Below are positions 53,392 through 62,917 of a DNA stretch of 64,000 bases, piece by piece. The stretch's first letter is position 1. Each line of letters starts with the position of its first letter. This DNA comes from Lachnospiraceae bacterium. GTDB lineage: Bacteria > Bacillota > Clostridia > Lachnospirales > Lachnospiraceae. The notes beneath the pieces are model-generated. The model worked only from the letters and a program-made list of their open reading frames with translations, was not told where the DNA came from and searched no databases. The position numbers were made by a program, and so were the translations under genes. The stretch lies in NCBI GenBank assembly GCA_015057435.1, contig SVEJ01000005.1, positions 1-64,000 on the forward strand, in the 5' to 3' direction.

Positions 53392-54112
53392 ATATACAAA
53401 ATCAGGCACAATGAAATATATTGGCCATCTGGATGTAATGCGCTATTTTCAAAAAGCAACAAAACGTGCAGGACTTGATATTGCTTATTCACAAGGGTTT
53501 AGTCCGCATCAATTGATGTCATTTGCTGCACCGTTAGCTTTAGGTGTTACAAGTGAAGGGGAGTATTTTGATGCAGAATTTAACACACTTATTCCTTCTG
53601 ATGAATTTGTAAGACGTTATAATGAGCAGATGGTAGAAGGAATGGCGGTTAATGATGTCATTTTACTTCCGGATAAAGCCAAGAATTCTATGTCTATTGT
53701 TGCAGGCTCTGATTACTATATAACAATTTTAGATAGAGATACAGGGAATGCTCTTGAGCATGATAATATTCTTTCTTTTGAAGAACGCAAGACGAAGCTT
53801 TTATCAATGGTGTCTCATTTATTAGAGAAGGATACAATAGAAGTTTTACGAAAGACAAAGAAGAACGAGAAGGTGGAGGATATTAAACCCGGAATTTTCG
53901 AATTGTCAGTAGTAGAAGATAAGATCTATATGTTCCTTGCAACCGGTAGTGAGTATAATCTGAAACCTGAATCTGTGTTAGAAGCATTGTGCAAGGAAGC
54001 AGGTATTACGTACAACAAGTTTGATTATCAGATTCATCGATTAGAAACTTATATGAAGAATGAAACGGGTGCGCTTGTTTCCCTGTTAGAGAGCGGAACA
54101 AGAATTGAATGA
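53375..54112 (+). CDS. TIGR03936-family protein (radical SAM partner)
   Basis: This 245-residue protein starts at TTG 53375, seven bases after GGAGGAGGT, overlapping the radical SAM gene by 17 bases. Its start LKVRIKYTKSGTMKYIGHLD and the following RAGLDIAYSQGFSPHQLMSFAAPLALG match TIGR03936 (DUF2344). A longer in-frame reading begins inside the radical SAM gene and is less likely. The tight overlap suggests the two act together. Their substrate is unknown; proximity to rng and rplU recurs in Clostridia and hints at RNA or ribosome modification (inference). Confidence 0.88.
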   Translation: MKVRIKYTKSGTMKYIGHLDVMRYFQKATKRAGLDIAYSQGFSPHQLMSFAAPLALGVTSEGEYFDAEFNTLIPSDEFVRRYNEQMVEGMAVNDVILLPDKAKNSMSIVAGSDYYITILDRDTGNALEHDNILSFEERKTKLLSMVSHLLEKDTIEVLRKTKKNEKVEDIKPGIFELSVVEDKIYMFLATGSEYNLKPESVLEALCKEAGITYNKFDYQIHRLETYMKNETGALVSLLESGTRIE

Positions 54113-54146
54113 CAAATGACGACATGAATAAGGAGTACATCAAGAT

Positions 54147-55298
54147 ATGACACCTAAAAGATGCAGTATATACAGACGTATATTCATATTATTATTAACC
54201 TGTATGATGATATTATCTGTTACGAATCCCGTACATGCAAAGTCATCCGTTTCTAAGATGACATTATCGCTGACCGGAAAAAGTGCAGTTGTTATGGATG
54301 TGGATTCCGGTAAGATTTTGTACAGTAAAAATGCTAGTAGCAAGCGACATAATGCAAGTACAACAAAGCTTGCAACAGCAATTGTAGCTGTAGAGCGAAA
54401 CAAGTCACTTAAAAAGAAAATCAAAATATCAGGTAATGTGGGAAGAATCGGTAGTGATGCTGATATTGTCAAGCTTGGAATGCGAACGGGAGATTCCTAT
54501 TATCTGAAAGATTTGTTACATGCGATGCTTTTGAAATCAGCGAATGATACCGCTATAGCAATTGCAGAAGGAACGAGTGGCAGTGAAGCTAGTTTTATGA
54601 AACAAGTTAATAAAAAGATGAAAAAGATTGGCTGTAAGAACACAGTGTTCGGTACTGCAAGCGGATTGAGATCAGGTAAGACACATTATACGACTGCTAA
54701 GGATTTGGCACTTATTATGCGATATGCTTATCAAAACGATACGATTCGTAATATTTTAAAAAAGAAAACATATTCGTTCAAAAGCGTTGGCGGAAGAAAT
54801 CATACCGTAGCAAGTACCAATATACTATTGAAAAACAAGGACTATTACTGTATTGGCAAAACCGGTAACGGCGATACTGCAAAGTATTGCTATACAGGCG
54901 TTTATACATACAAAGGTCATTCTTATGTGATCGTAACATTGGGAAATGCTACTGATAGTGGCAAATGGAATGATGCAAAGAAAATGATAACTGCATGTAA
55001 AAAACATGCAAAAGACGTACAAAAGACGCTTAGTTTGAATAAGACAACGGCTAATATACCGTGTAATGCTACATGTAATTTAAAAGTACGAAAGACAAAA
55101 GGTAAAGTAACCTGGAGCAGTAAGAACCCAAAAATCGCTTCTGTTGATGAGAATGGGGTTGTTACAGGTAAGAAAGCCGGAAGTACAATAATCTATGCAA
55201 AAGTCTATGGTAAAAGATTAAAATGCAAGATTCGTGTTTTGGAGATTGCAGCTTCGTCGGAATATGTACCGAGAGAAACATTTCCAAACAATAATTAA
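54147..55298 (+). CDS. D-alanyl-D-alanine carboxypeptidase with C-terminal Big2 domain
   Basis: A secreted cell-wall enzyme of 383 residues that trims the terminal D-Ala of peptidoglycan stems. It has a signal peptide (about 1-31, cut after VHA), then Ser-x-x-Lys in STTK near 68-71, Ser-Ala-Asn near 130 and Lys-Thr-Gly near 237. In place of the usual PBP5-type tail and anchor, the last ~85 residues form a Big2 bacterial Ig-like domain (KVTWSSKNPKIASVDENGVV). It may bind wall polymers through this domain. AAGGAG lies 11 bases before the ATG. Confidence 0.92.
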   Translation: MTPKRCSIYRRIFILLLTCMMILSVTNPVHAKSSVSKMTLSLTGKSAVVMDVDSGKILYSKNASSKRHNASTTKLATAIVAVERNKSLKKKIKISGNVGRIGSDADIVKLGMRTGDSYYLKDLLHAMLLKSANDTAIAIAEGTSGSEASFMKQVNKKMKKIGCKNTVFGTASGLRSGKTHYTTAKDLALIMRYAYQNDTIRNILKKKTYSFKSVGGRNHTVASTNILLKNKDYYCIGKTGNGDTAKYCYTGVYTYKGHSYVIVTLGNATDSGKWNDAKKMITACKKHAKDVQKTLSLNKTTANIPCNATCNLKVRKTKGKVTWSSKNPKIASVDENGVVTGKKAGSTIIYAKVYGKRLKCKIRVLEIAASSEYVPRETFPNNN

Positions 55299-55345
55299 CA
55301 TTAGAAAACAGTATATATATTAGATATAGAAATCAGGTAAAGAAT

Positions 55346-56530
55346 ATGACACAGGCTATTATTACACAATTGAATAAGCAACGTTTTTTGCTGATATATG
55401 AAGAAGATGCACTCGTTGAATGCCATCCTTTGGTTGAAGCGCAATCTTTGCAAATCGGTAATATTTATATTGGTAAAGTGGAAAAGGTTGTAAAAAACAT
55501 TCAATCTGCATTTATTCGATTAGATACAGAACATGTTGGATATCTACCATTAAATGACAAGCCGGCGTTGGTTTTAAACCGTCAGTTGCCAAAAGGGTTA
55601 CTGTCGATTGCAGAAGGTGATCGGATTTTGGTACAGGTAGAGCAAGAACCTCAAAAAATGAAACAGGCAAAGGTAACCGGCAATGTATGTCTTAACGGTA
55701 ATTATATTGCATTGGATATGATAAGCGGTCATATTGGCGTTTCCAAAAAGATAAAAAATGCCGAAAGAGTTGCACAGTTAAAGGCGTTAATTTCGTCTGA
55801 GCAGAATGCACAATATGGTTGTGTGTTGCGAACTGCCTGTGAAAATGCCTCAAATGAAGCTGTATTAAGCGAATACAGACATTTTGTTGCAAAGATGGAG
55901 GAAATACATCATAAAGCGCAATTTGAGCGAAATATAGGCTGTATTGAAGTGGGTAAGTCAGAATATGTTGCGTTACTTAATGATTATGGTATAGATCGGA
56001 TTGATGAAATTAAGACGGATTTATCAGATGTATATCAGGAATTAACGAAAATTGAGTTAACCGCAAATACTTCATTGGTATTCTATGATGATGCGGAATA
56101 TCCGTTATATAAGTTATTAAGTCTGGAATCGGAAATTAAAAAATTATTGAACAAGAAGGTTTGGTTAAAGTCAGGTGGCTTTCTGATAATAGAACCGACG
56201 GAAGCAATGGTTGTTATTGATGTCAACACAGGAAAGTCAATTGGAAAAAAAGATAAGGAGCGTCATATATTAAAGCTTAATCTTGAAGCTGCAGATGAGA
56301 TTACAAAACAATTACGATTGCGTAATTTATCAGGAATCATTATGATTGACTTTATCAATATGACGAATAGCGAAGATAAGCAACAGGTTGTGAAATGTAT
56401 AGAACGAGGATTAATGAAAGACAAGATTCCCGGATATTTTGTAGAGATTACAAAGTTAGATGTATTTGAACTGACAAGAAAAAAAGTCAGAAAACCTTTA
56501 CATGAGATTATATCCTCTTTAACAGAATAA
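55346..56530 (+). CDS. rng: Ribonuclease G/E family protein
   Basis: RNase E/G enzymes make internal cuts in rRNA precursors and mRNA. This 394-residue form has the N-terminal S1 domain (about 35-115, GNIYIGKVEKVVKNIQSAFIRL) and the catalytic Asp motifs VVIDVNTGK near 289 and MIDFINM near 333. It stops soon after TRKKVRKPL. The zinc-link Cys pair and small domain of E. coli RNase G are absent, so the protein is about 90 residues shorter. Close spacing to rplU is typical. The ribosome site (AGGT) is weak. Confidence 0.9.
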   Translation: MTQAIITQLNKQRFLLIYEEDALVECHPLVEAQSLQIGNIYIGKVEKVVKNIQSAFIRLDTEHVGYLPLNDKPALVLNRQLPKGLLSIAEGDRILVQVEQEPQKMKQAKVTGNVCLNGNYIALDMISGHIGVSKKIKNAERVAQLKALISSEQNAQYGCVLRTACENASNEAVLSEYRHFVAKMEEIHHKAQFERNIGCIEVGKSEYVALLNDYGIDRIDEIKTDLSDVYQELTKIELTANTSLVFYDDAEYPLYKLLSLESEIKKLLNKKVWLKSGGFLIIEPTEAMVVIDVNTGKSIGKKDKERHILKLNLEAADEITKQLRLRNLSGIIMIDFINMTNSEDKQQVVKCIERGLMKDKIPGYFVEITKLDVFELTRKKVRKPLHEIISSLTE

Positions 56531-56582
56531 ATAAGTATTGAAATATCAAGGAAAAATCTTGGAAAATTAAGAAAAATAATCA

Positions 56583-56611
56583 TTGACAAACAAATGTCAA
56601 AATGCTATATT
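56583..56611 (+). promoter_or_regulatory. Sigma-A promoter for rplU-prp-rpmA
   Basis: TTGACA at 56583-56588 and TATATT at 56606-56611 are separated by 17 bases. The predicted start is near 56618. Confidence 0.87.
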
Positions 56612-56616
56612 AATCA

Positions 56617-56690
56617 AGTGTGCCGCACAAGGAGGTCGAAGTGTGTCCATTTGACACCACCGTACTTGGCGAGTAATGATAATAGGAGGT
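56617..56690 (+). ncRNA. Candidate ribosomal protein L21 leader RNA
   Basis: The ~75-base leader between the promoter and rplU contains a GTGTC/GACAC hairpin (near 56642-56656), a GTGTGCCGCAC segment and a purine-rich AAGGAGGTCGAAG block not followed by a start codon. An L21 leader at this spot is established for Firmicutes rplU operons. I assign it by position and by hairpin pattern only. Confidence 0.55.
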
Positions 56691-56696
56691 AACCGT

Positions 56697-57002
56697 ATGT
56701 ACGCAATTATTGCAACAGGTGGTAAGCAGTACAAGGTAGCTGAAGGTGATATCATTAAAGTAGAAAAGCTTAATGCAGAAGCTGGTTCAGAAGTGAAATT
56801 TGATGTTATTGCTATTAACAACGACAAGGACATGTTATGTGGCGATGCAGTTGCTAACTCAAGCGTTACAGCTAACGTAATTGAGAACGGCAAGGGCAAA
56901 AAGGTTGTTGTTTACAAGTATAAGAGAAAAACCGGCTATCACAAGAAGAATGGTCATAGACAGCCATTTACTAAGGTTGAGATTAAAGCAATCAACGCTT
57001 AA
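56697..57002 (+). CDS. rplU: 50S ribosomal protein bL21
   Basis: This 101-residue protein matches bL21: MYAIIATGGKQYKVAEGDII and the basic KYKRKTGYHKKNGHRQPFTKVEI end. TAGGAGGT precedes ATG 56697. It is followed by prp and rpmA in the usual order. Confidence 0.97.
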   Translation: MYAIIATGGKQYKVAEGDIIKVEKLNAEAGSEVKFDVIAINNDKDMLCGDAVANSSVTANVIENGKGKKVVVYKYKRKTGYHKKNGHRQPFTKVEIKAINA

Positions 57003-57010
57003 TTGGAACT

Positions 57011-57337
57011 ATGATTACTGTAACTGTTTTTAACAAACAAGAAAAGATAGTTGGTGTCCAGTTAGAAGGACATGCCGAATTCGGCAAAAAAGGAAGAGAT
57101 ATCGTTTGTAGTGCGGTATCCATATTGTACATTAATTTGGTAAATTCCTTAGAAAGCTTTACAGAAGATGAGAAAGAACTGAATGGTTCTACAAAGATTA
57201 ATTTTCAAAATGTCATCTTGAAGCGTTTGCCAAGTGAGAAAGCGGAACTTTTGTTTCAGTCATTTATGCTTGGTATCACTACAATTGAACAAAAGTATGG
57301 TAAGAAGTACATTGTAATTTTGAATCAGGAGGTGTAA
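57011..57337 (+). CDS. prp: Ribosomal-processing cysteine protease Prp (YsxB)
   Basis: Prp removes the N-terminal extension of bL27, an essential step in bacteria that carry it. In this 108-residue protein the catalytic His is in LEGHAEFG near 18 and the Cys in VCSAVSILYINL near 34, with the correct spacing. Its substrate is encoded three bases downstream. No clear ribosome site lies before ATG 57011, so it probably depends on coupling to rplU. Confidence 0.95.
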   Translation: MITVTVFNKQEKIVGVQLEGHAEFGKKGRDIVCSAVSILYINLVNSLESFTEDEKELNGSTKINFQNVILKRLPSEKAELLFQSFMLGITTIEQKYGKKYIVILNQEV

Positions 57338-57340
57338 AAC

Positions 57341-57631
57341 ATGTTTAAGCTTAACCTTCAGTTATTCGCTCATAAAAAAGGTATGGGTTCTACAAAGAAC
57401 GGTAGAGACTCAGAATCTAAGAGACTTGGTGCGAAGAGAGCAGATGGTCAGTTCGTTAAGGCTGGTAATATTTTATACAGACAGCGTGGAACAAAGATTC
57501 ATCCGGGTACTAACGTAGGTAGAGGTAAAGATGATACCTTATTTGCATTAGTGGATGGTGTTGTTCGCTACGAGAGAAAGGGAAGAGATAAGAAGCAGGT
57601 TTCTATCTATCCGGTTTCTGTTAACGAATAA
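57341..57631 (+). CDS. rpmA: 50S ribosomal protein bL27 (Prp-cleaved precursor)
   Basis: A 96-residue bL27 whose N-terminus [14 protein letters not shown] carries the Prp site: cleavage after Phe9 in LQLF/AHKKG exposes the mature N-terminus that reaches the peptidyl-transferase centre. The body ([20 protein letters not shown]) is standard. CAGGAGGTG overlaps the end of prp. Confidence 0.97.
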   Translation: MFKLNLQLFAHKKGMGSTKNGRDSESKRLGAKRADGQFVKAGNILYRQRGTKIHPGTNVGRGKDDTLFALVDGVVRYERKGRDKKQVSIYPVSVNE

Positions 57632-57645
57632 GATACATGTAATTT

Positions 57646-57677
57646 GAGGCTGGAGAGTTTCTCCAGCCTTTATTTGT
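57646..57677 (+). terminator. Intrinsic terminator of rplU-prp-rpmA
   Basis: A 10-bp stem (57647-57656 with 57660-57669; arm AGGCTGGAGA) with a 3-base loop runs into a TTTATTTG tail. Confidence 0.92.
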
Positions 57678-57714
57678 ACAATAAGGTTTTAGAGATGCGG
57701 TTAATAACGTTAAC

Positions 57715-57781
57715 AATAACTCTAAGAGCTTATTGCATAGAAAACTTGTATTCAGTGTAAGTTCGTATTCATAGAGTTATT
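57715..57781 (+). other. Inverted repeat in the obgE leader
   Basis: AATAACTCTA (57715-57724) pairs perfectly with 57772-57781 across 47 bases. Inside, a shorter ACTT/AAGT pairing is possible. It ends about 15 bases before the obgE ribosome site and so could control obgE. No convincing promoter was found between it and the rpmA terminator. Confidence 0.5.
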
Positions 57782-57797
57782 TTGATATAGAATGTGA

Positions 57798-59102
<1,305 letters not shown>

Positions 59103-59119
59103 CGTTCAGAGCCAAGCAG

Positions 59120-59175
59120 CTTCATCAGAAACATACGAGAAATGTTTACATTTCAGAGTATCTTTCTGTATGAAG
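59120..59175 (+). other. Long stem-loop in the yhbY leader
   Basis: CTTCATCAGAAA (59120-59131) pairs with 59163-59175 with one bulged base. After a C-C mismatch the stem continues with ATAC/GTAT, a small internal loop, and a perfect GAAATG-TTTA-CATTTC hairpin (59139-59154). In all there are about 22 base pairs. No T run follows, so it is a leader or processing element rather than a terminator. Confidence 0.7.
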
Positions 59176-59215
59176 TATAAATGTATTACTTTGTTGTAAA
59201 GAGGAGATGTAAGAA

Positions 59216-59506
59216 ATGACAAGCAAGCAGAGAGCTTATTTAAAAGGATTGGCTATGACAATGGATCCGATTCTAAATGTAGGCAAATCCAGTGTGACAC
59301 CTGAGATGGTCACATCTGTAGACGAAGCAATTGAAAAACGTGAATTAATTAAAATTGGTGTATTAAAAAATTGTATGGATGATCCAAGAGCGATTGCAGA
59401 AACACTTGCTGAACGTACACATTCTGAAGTTGTTCAGGTGATTGGTAAAAAGATTGTATTATATCGTAAGAATAAGAACAAATCAAAGATTGAGTTACCA
59501 AAGTAA
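59216..59506 (+). CDS. yhbY: CRM-domain RNA-binding protein YhbY
   Basis: A protein of 96 residues with a single CRM domain (SKQRAYLKGLAMTMDPILNVGKSSVTPEM; ELIKIGVLKN), associated with pre-50S particles. AGAGGAGATG precedes ATG 59216. It bridges obgE and nadD as in many Firmicutes. Confidence 0.94.
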   Translation: MTSKQRAYLKGLAMTMDPILNVGKSSVTPEMVTSVDEAIEKRELIKIGVLKNCMDDPRAIAETLAERTHSEVVQVIGKKIVLYRKNKNKSKIELPK

Positions 59507-59557
59507 CAGTTTACAATAATGATATTATGTTAACAGATGTGTTTCGTGGAGGTTTAT

Positions 59558-60187
59558 ATGGCGTCAATTGGAATTATGGGAGGGACCTTTAATCCCATTC
59601 ATCTTGGTCATATTGAAATTGCAAAAGCAGCTTATGAACAGTATCATTTAGATGAAGTATGGTTTATGCCGAATCATATACCTGCTTATAAGTCGGAGGA
59701 TGCAATTGTATCCGGTGAAGACAGGCTTGAGATGGTACGTCTTGCAATTAAAGATATTCCTTATTTCAAAGCATCGGATTTGGAATTGAAAAGAGATGGG
59801 AATACCTATACAATTGATACTTTAAAACTGTTAAAGAAGCAATATCCGCAGCATGTGTTTTATTTTATTATGGGAGCGGATTCTTTGTTCTCTTTTGATA
59901 AATGGAGAGAATATCAAAAAATTCCCAGCTATGCAACATTACTTGTAGCTCCGAGAGATGAGAAGTCAAAAAATGACATTATGTTAAAGGTACAGGAATT
60001 CAATCAGTCCTTTAACCAAGAATGCTTTTATGTGATTAATTGTAAGGAAATACCTTGTTCTTCAAGTGCGATACGTGCGTATTTTAGAGTAAATGATGCA
60101 ATAAGCGTACACAATTTTGAAAAAGAAGAACTATACCTATCTGAGCGTGTATTTCAATATATTGTAAATAAACAATTATATAATTGA
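59558..60187 (+). CDS. nadD: Nicotinate-nucleotide adenylyltransferase NadD
   Basis: NadD adenylates nicotinate mononucleotide on the way to NAD. The 209-residue protein has GGTFNPIHLGHIEIA near 9-23 (the HxGH motif) and the late SSSAIR motif. The start is ATG 59558 behind GTGGAGG; the longer reading from 59537 lacks a site. A terminator follows. Confidence 0.95.
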   Translation: MASIGIMGGTFNPIHLGHIEIAKAAYEQYHLDEVWFMPNHIPAYKSEDAIVSGEDRLEMVRLAIKDIPYFKASDLELKRDGNTYTIDTLKLLKKQYPQHVFYFIMGADSLFSFDKWREYQKIPSYATLLVAPRDEKSKNDIMLKVQEFNQSFNQECFYVINCKEIPCSSSAIRAYFRVNDAISVHNFEKEELYLSERVFQYIVNKQLYN

Positions 60188-60195
60188 TTACTCCG

Positions 60196-60227
60196 AAAAC
60201 ACATCGTACAAATGATGTGTTTTTTTC
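60196..60227 (+). terminator. Intrinsic terminator of nadD
   Basis: A 10-bp stem (60196-60205 with 60214-60223; arm AAAACACATC) with an 8-base loop ends in a long T run. Confidence 0.9.
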
Positions 60228-60258
60228 TATATATATAATAAGTTTTCTCTAAGTTTCG

Positions 60259-60287
60259 TTGAAATTAACAAAAGATTTTGGTATAAT
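60259..60287 (+). promoter_or_regulatory. Sigma-A promoter for yqeK-rsfS
   Basis: TTGAAA at 60259-60264 and TATAAT at 60282-60287 are separated by 17 bases, between the nadD terminator and yqeK. Confidence 0.82.
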
Positions 60288-60323
60288 ATACTATGTGTGA
60301 TTAAAAGTGAATGGGAGTTTGGA

Positions 60324-60893
60324 ATGAATAGGATTGAAATGACCAACAAACTGAAGGAAAAACTTCCTGCAAAGCGGTTTGAACATTGTATTGGTGTAGA
60401 ATATACAGCAGGAACATTAGCTTTTATATATGGAGTTGATCTTGAAAAAGCGATGGTTGCCGGGTTATTACATGATTGTGCAAAGTATGTTCCGAATGAC
60501 AAAAAGATTCAAAAATGCGAAAAAAGGAACATTTATATTTCAGAAGTTGAATATCAGAATCCCGATTTGTTACATGCAAAACTATCTGCGGTTTACGCGA
60601 AGGAAAAGTACGGTGTTATAGATGATGAAATTCTCAATGCAATTGCTTCTCATACAACCGGTAAGCCGAATATGACGACGCTTGAAAAGATAATATATAT
60701 TGCAGATTTTATCGAACCGAATCGTGATTTATTACCGGAGATGGATGTAATAAGACAAGAAGCATATACAGATTTGGATATTTGCCTGCTTCACATTCTT
60801 CGTAATTGTATGAATCATTTGTGTAAAAGAGGAGCAATCGTGGATCCCCTAACAATGGAGACCTATGAGTTTTATAATAAAAACAAAGAATAA
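60324..60893 (+). CDS. yqeK: HD-domain hydrolase YqeK (Ap4A hydrolase)
   Basis: YqeK-type HD proteins split diadenosine tetraphosphate into two ADP. The 189-residue protein has the metal ligands His in RFEHCIGVEYTA, His-Asp in LLHDCAKYV near 59 and a later ASHTTG. The start is ATG 60324, six bases after GGGAG. It lies between nadD and rsfS as usual. Confidence 0.93.
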   Translation: MNRIEMTNKLKEKLPAKRFEHCIGVEYTAGTLAFIYGVDLEKAMVAGLLHDCAKYVPNDKKIQKCEKRNIYISEVEYQNPDLLHAKLSAVYAKEKYGVIDDEILNAIASHTTGKPNMTTLEKIIYIADFIEPNRDLLPEMDVIRQEAYTDLDICLLHILRNCMNHLCKRGAIVDPLTMETYEFYNKNKE

Positions 60894-60943
60894 AAGAGAG
60901 ATTCAATTATTGAATTTCTTCTATGAAGATAAAGGAGAACAAT

Positions 60944-61294
60944 ATGACTAGCAAAGAAATGGCAAAAGTTGCAATTGAAGCATTAGAAGATAAGAAAGCA
61001 GAGGATATCAAAGTAATCGATATATCAGAAGTTTCTGTTATGGCAGATTATTTTATTATTGCGAGTGGTATGAATAGGAATCAGGTTCAGGCTTTGGCTG
61101 ACAATGTAGAAGAAATGCTTCACAATGAAAAGGTACATCCGAGACAGATCGAAGGATATCAATCTGCTAATTGGATTTTGATGGATTTCAATGATATTAT
61201 TGTTCATGTTTTCAATGAAGAAGATCGACTTTTCTATAATTTAGAAAAGATTTGGATGGATGGTAAAATGATTGACAAAGAAGCATTACAATAA
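60944..61294 (+). CDS. rsfS: Ribosomal silencing factor RsfS
   Basis: RsfS binds uL14 and keeps ribosomal subunits apart under starvation. The 116-residue protein shows EALEDKKAEDIKVIDIS, SVMADYFIIASG near 32-43 and WILMDFNDIIVHVF near 80. AAAGGAGAAC precedes ATG 60944; a longer in-frame ATG at 60923 lacks a site. Confidence 0.95.
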   Translation: MTSKEMAKVAIEALEDKKAEDIKVIDISEVSVMADYFIIASGMNRNQVQALADNVEEMLHNEKVHPRQIEGYQSANWILMDFNDIIVHVFNEEDRLFYNLEKIWMDGKMIDKEALQ

Positions 61295-61337
61295 AGATAT
61301 GATATGTCAGTTTTTAAATGTCTTTTAGAGGGATAAT

Positions 61338-62528
61338 ATGGATAGAGAGTTACTAATTACTAAGAATAATTATGAAATTAATAAGTTGGCAGCTAAGTGC
61401 CTTAGAGTGGCAACCTTATTTTTGATTTCACTATGGTTATTTTCAATTACGGATTATTACGATTATGATAAATATAATACCGCTGTTATTTTTCTTGCAT
61501 GTTTTTTATTATTAATGATACCAAGTCTCTTGGTTAATGTACTAAAATTTGAAAAACGGTCAGTTAGATATTATATTATTATGTGTGTCATAGGTGTTGC
61601 TTTTCTTTTAGGAACATTTATTTCGTATTCTTATGTCATACTTGCAATTTTTCCGGTTTTAATTGCAACCATGTATTGTGACAGAAAATTAATTGTCATT
61701 ACTACATCGGTTGATTGTTTGTGTGTATTCTTATGCATGTATATGCGATACTATATCGTAGAAGGGAATTCGGCAATCGAAGAGTATGGTTCATTTGCAG
61801 AAGCGCTTATTTACGGTGTAGGGTTGCGAATTGTTTTAATTTTGGTAACTACTTTGTTTTCTTATTATATTGTTGATCGCAATATGTACATGTTGAATAA
61901 GACAATATCTGCAAATAATGACCTTGTACATAGTCAGCAAGAATTAATCTATGCTTTTGCTGAGCTTTCAGAAAGCAAATCAAAAGTTACCGGTGAACAT
62001 ATCAGAAGAGTAGCAGCATATATGCGTATATTAGCGACTGCTTCCGGTTTCGAAAAAGATTATGTTGATAAACTTTCTGTTGCAGCGATGATGCATGATA
62101 TTGGAAAACTTATGATTTCAGAAGAAATATTAGATAAACCGGATAAATTAACTGATGAAGAGTATGCAATTATGAAGAATCATGTTCTGTATGGTGAGGC
62201 ATTACTTGCAAAGTGTCCGGGCGATATAATGCAGATAGCTAAGACAATTGCATTAGAACATCATGAAAGATGGGATGGTACAGGATATCTTGGTATGAAA
62301 GGTGAAGATATATCCTATATCAGTCGTTTGATGGCTGTATGCGATGTGTTTGATGCTTTGACATCTCAACGCTATTATAAAGAAGGTTGGTCGATTGAGG
62401 ATACATATAAAGAAATAATTAGATTAAGTGGTGTTCATTTTGATCCGGATGTTGTTGAATTGTTTGACAAACATTTTGATGAATTTGAACAAGTTTTAAG
62501 ATCTATGCCTGATCACGAAATATACTAG
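61338..62528 (+). CDS. Membrane HD-GYP domain protein
   Basis: A protein of 396 residues with about six membrane segments (about 20-180), a short linker helix and an HD-GYP domain (about 205-390). The metal motifs are HDIGK near 255 and HHERWDGTGY near 309-318. The third residue of the name motif is Leu rather than Pro (GYL), a variant whose effect on c-di-GMP hydrolysis cannot be told from sequence. It may oppose the GGDEF protein at 8237. AGAGGGATAAT precedes ATG 61338. Confidence 0.87.
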   Translation: MDRELLITKNNYEINKLAAKCLRVATLFLISLWLFSITDYYDYDKYNTAVIFLACFLLLMIPSLLVNVLKFEKRSVRYYIIMCVIGVAFLLGTFISYSYVILAIFPVLIATMYCDRKLIVITTSVDCLCVFLCMYMRYYIVEGNSAIEEYGSFAEALIYGVGLRIVLILVTTLFSYYIVDRNMYMLNKTISANNDLVHSQQELIYAFAELSESKSKVTGEHIRRVAAYMRILATASGFEKDYVDKLSVAAMMHDIGKLMISEEILDKPDKLTDEEYAIMKNHVLYGEALLAKCPGDIMQIAKTIALEHHERWDGTGYLGMKGEDISYISRLMAVCDVFDALTSQRYYKEGWSIEDTYKEIIRLSGVHFDPDVVELFDKHFDEFEQVLRSMPDHEIY

Positions 62529-62550
62529 AACACTATTGGGAGTTGGATAC

Positions 62551-62880
62551 ATGATTTCTATTATGAATGATTATGTTGCAAAGATTCTTCTTCAATCTGA
62601 TGATATGACAAAGAATCTATTAAATGCAGCATTATTGGAATGTGATAATATTCGAGACAAAAGTATAATTATAAAAGGAAATCGCTATATTGTTGATATA
62701 CAATTAAAACAATATAATGTAGAGGATGCAATTGATGTTATGAATTATTTCATGGAACATTCTAGATACCATTATTCGTCATATTACGTTCGATTTAATG
62801 AGGGTAATATGGTTCGATATCGATATGCATCTTGCAAAGAAAATAGAGAAGGATTCTATTGTGATGTAGTAATCCGATAA
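62551..62880 (+). CDS. Small soluble protein, unknown
   Basis: This 109-residue protein has no membrane segment and alternates helix-like and strand-like stretches; its second half is rich in Tyr, Arg and Asn. ATG 62551 has GGGAG eight bases upstream; TTG 62536 is an in-frame alternative that overlaps the site. It follows the HD-GYP gene by 22 bases and ends at a shared terminator with lexA. I do not recognise the family. Confidence 0.72.
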   Translation: MISIMNDYVAKILLQSDDMTKNLLNAALLECDNIRDKSIIIKGNRYIVDIQLKQYNVEDAIDVMNYFMEHSRYHYSSYYVRFNEGNMVRYRYASCKENREGFYCDVVIR

Positions 62881-62916
62881 AAAAAGAGCTGTTGTTAATG
62901 TACAACAGCTCTTTTT
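62881..62916. terminator. Bidirectional terminator between the unknown gene and lexA
   Basis: A perfect 15-bp stem (AAAAAGAGCTGTTGT 62881-62895 with 62902-62916) and 6-base loop. It has A and T runs at its two ends, so it terminates both converging genes. Confidence 0.93.
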
Positions 62917-62917
62917 A

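Noticed and set aside
60901..60915. ATTCAATTATTGAAT palindrome upstream of rsfS
   Set aside because: AT-rich, with a one-base centre that cannot form a stable RNA loop; no recurrence seen.
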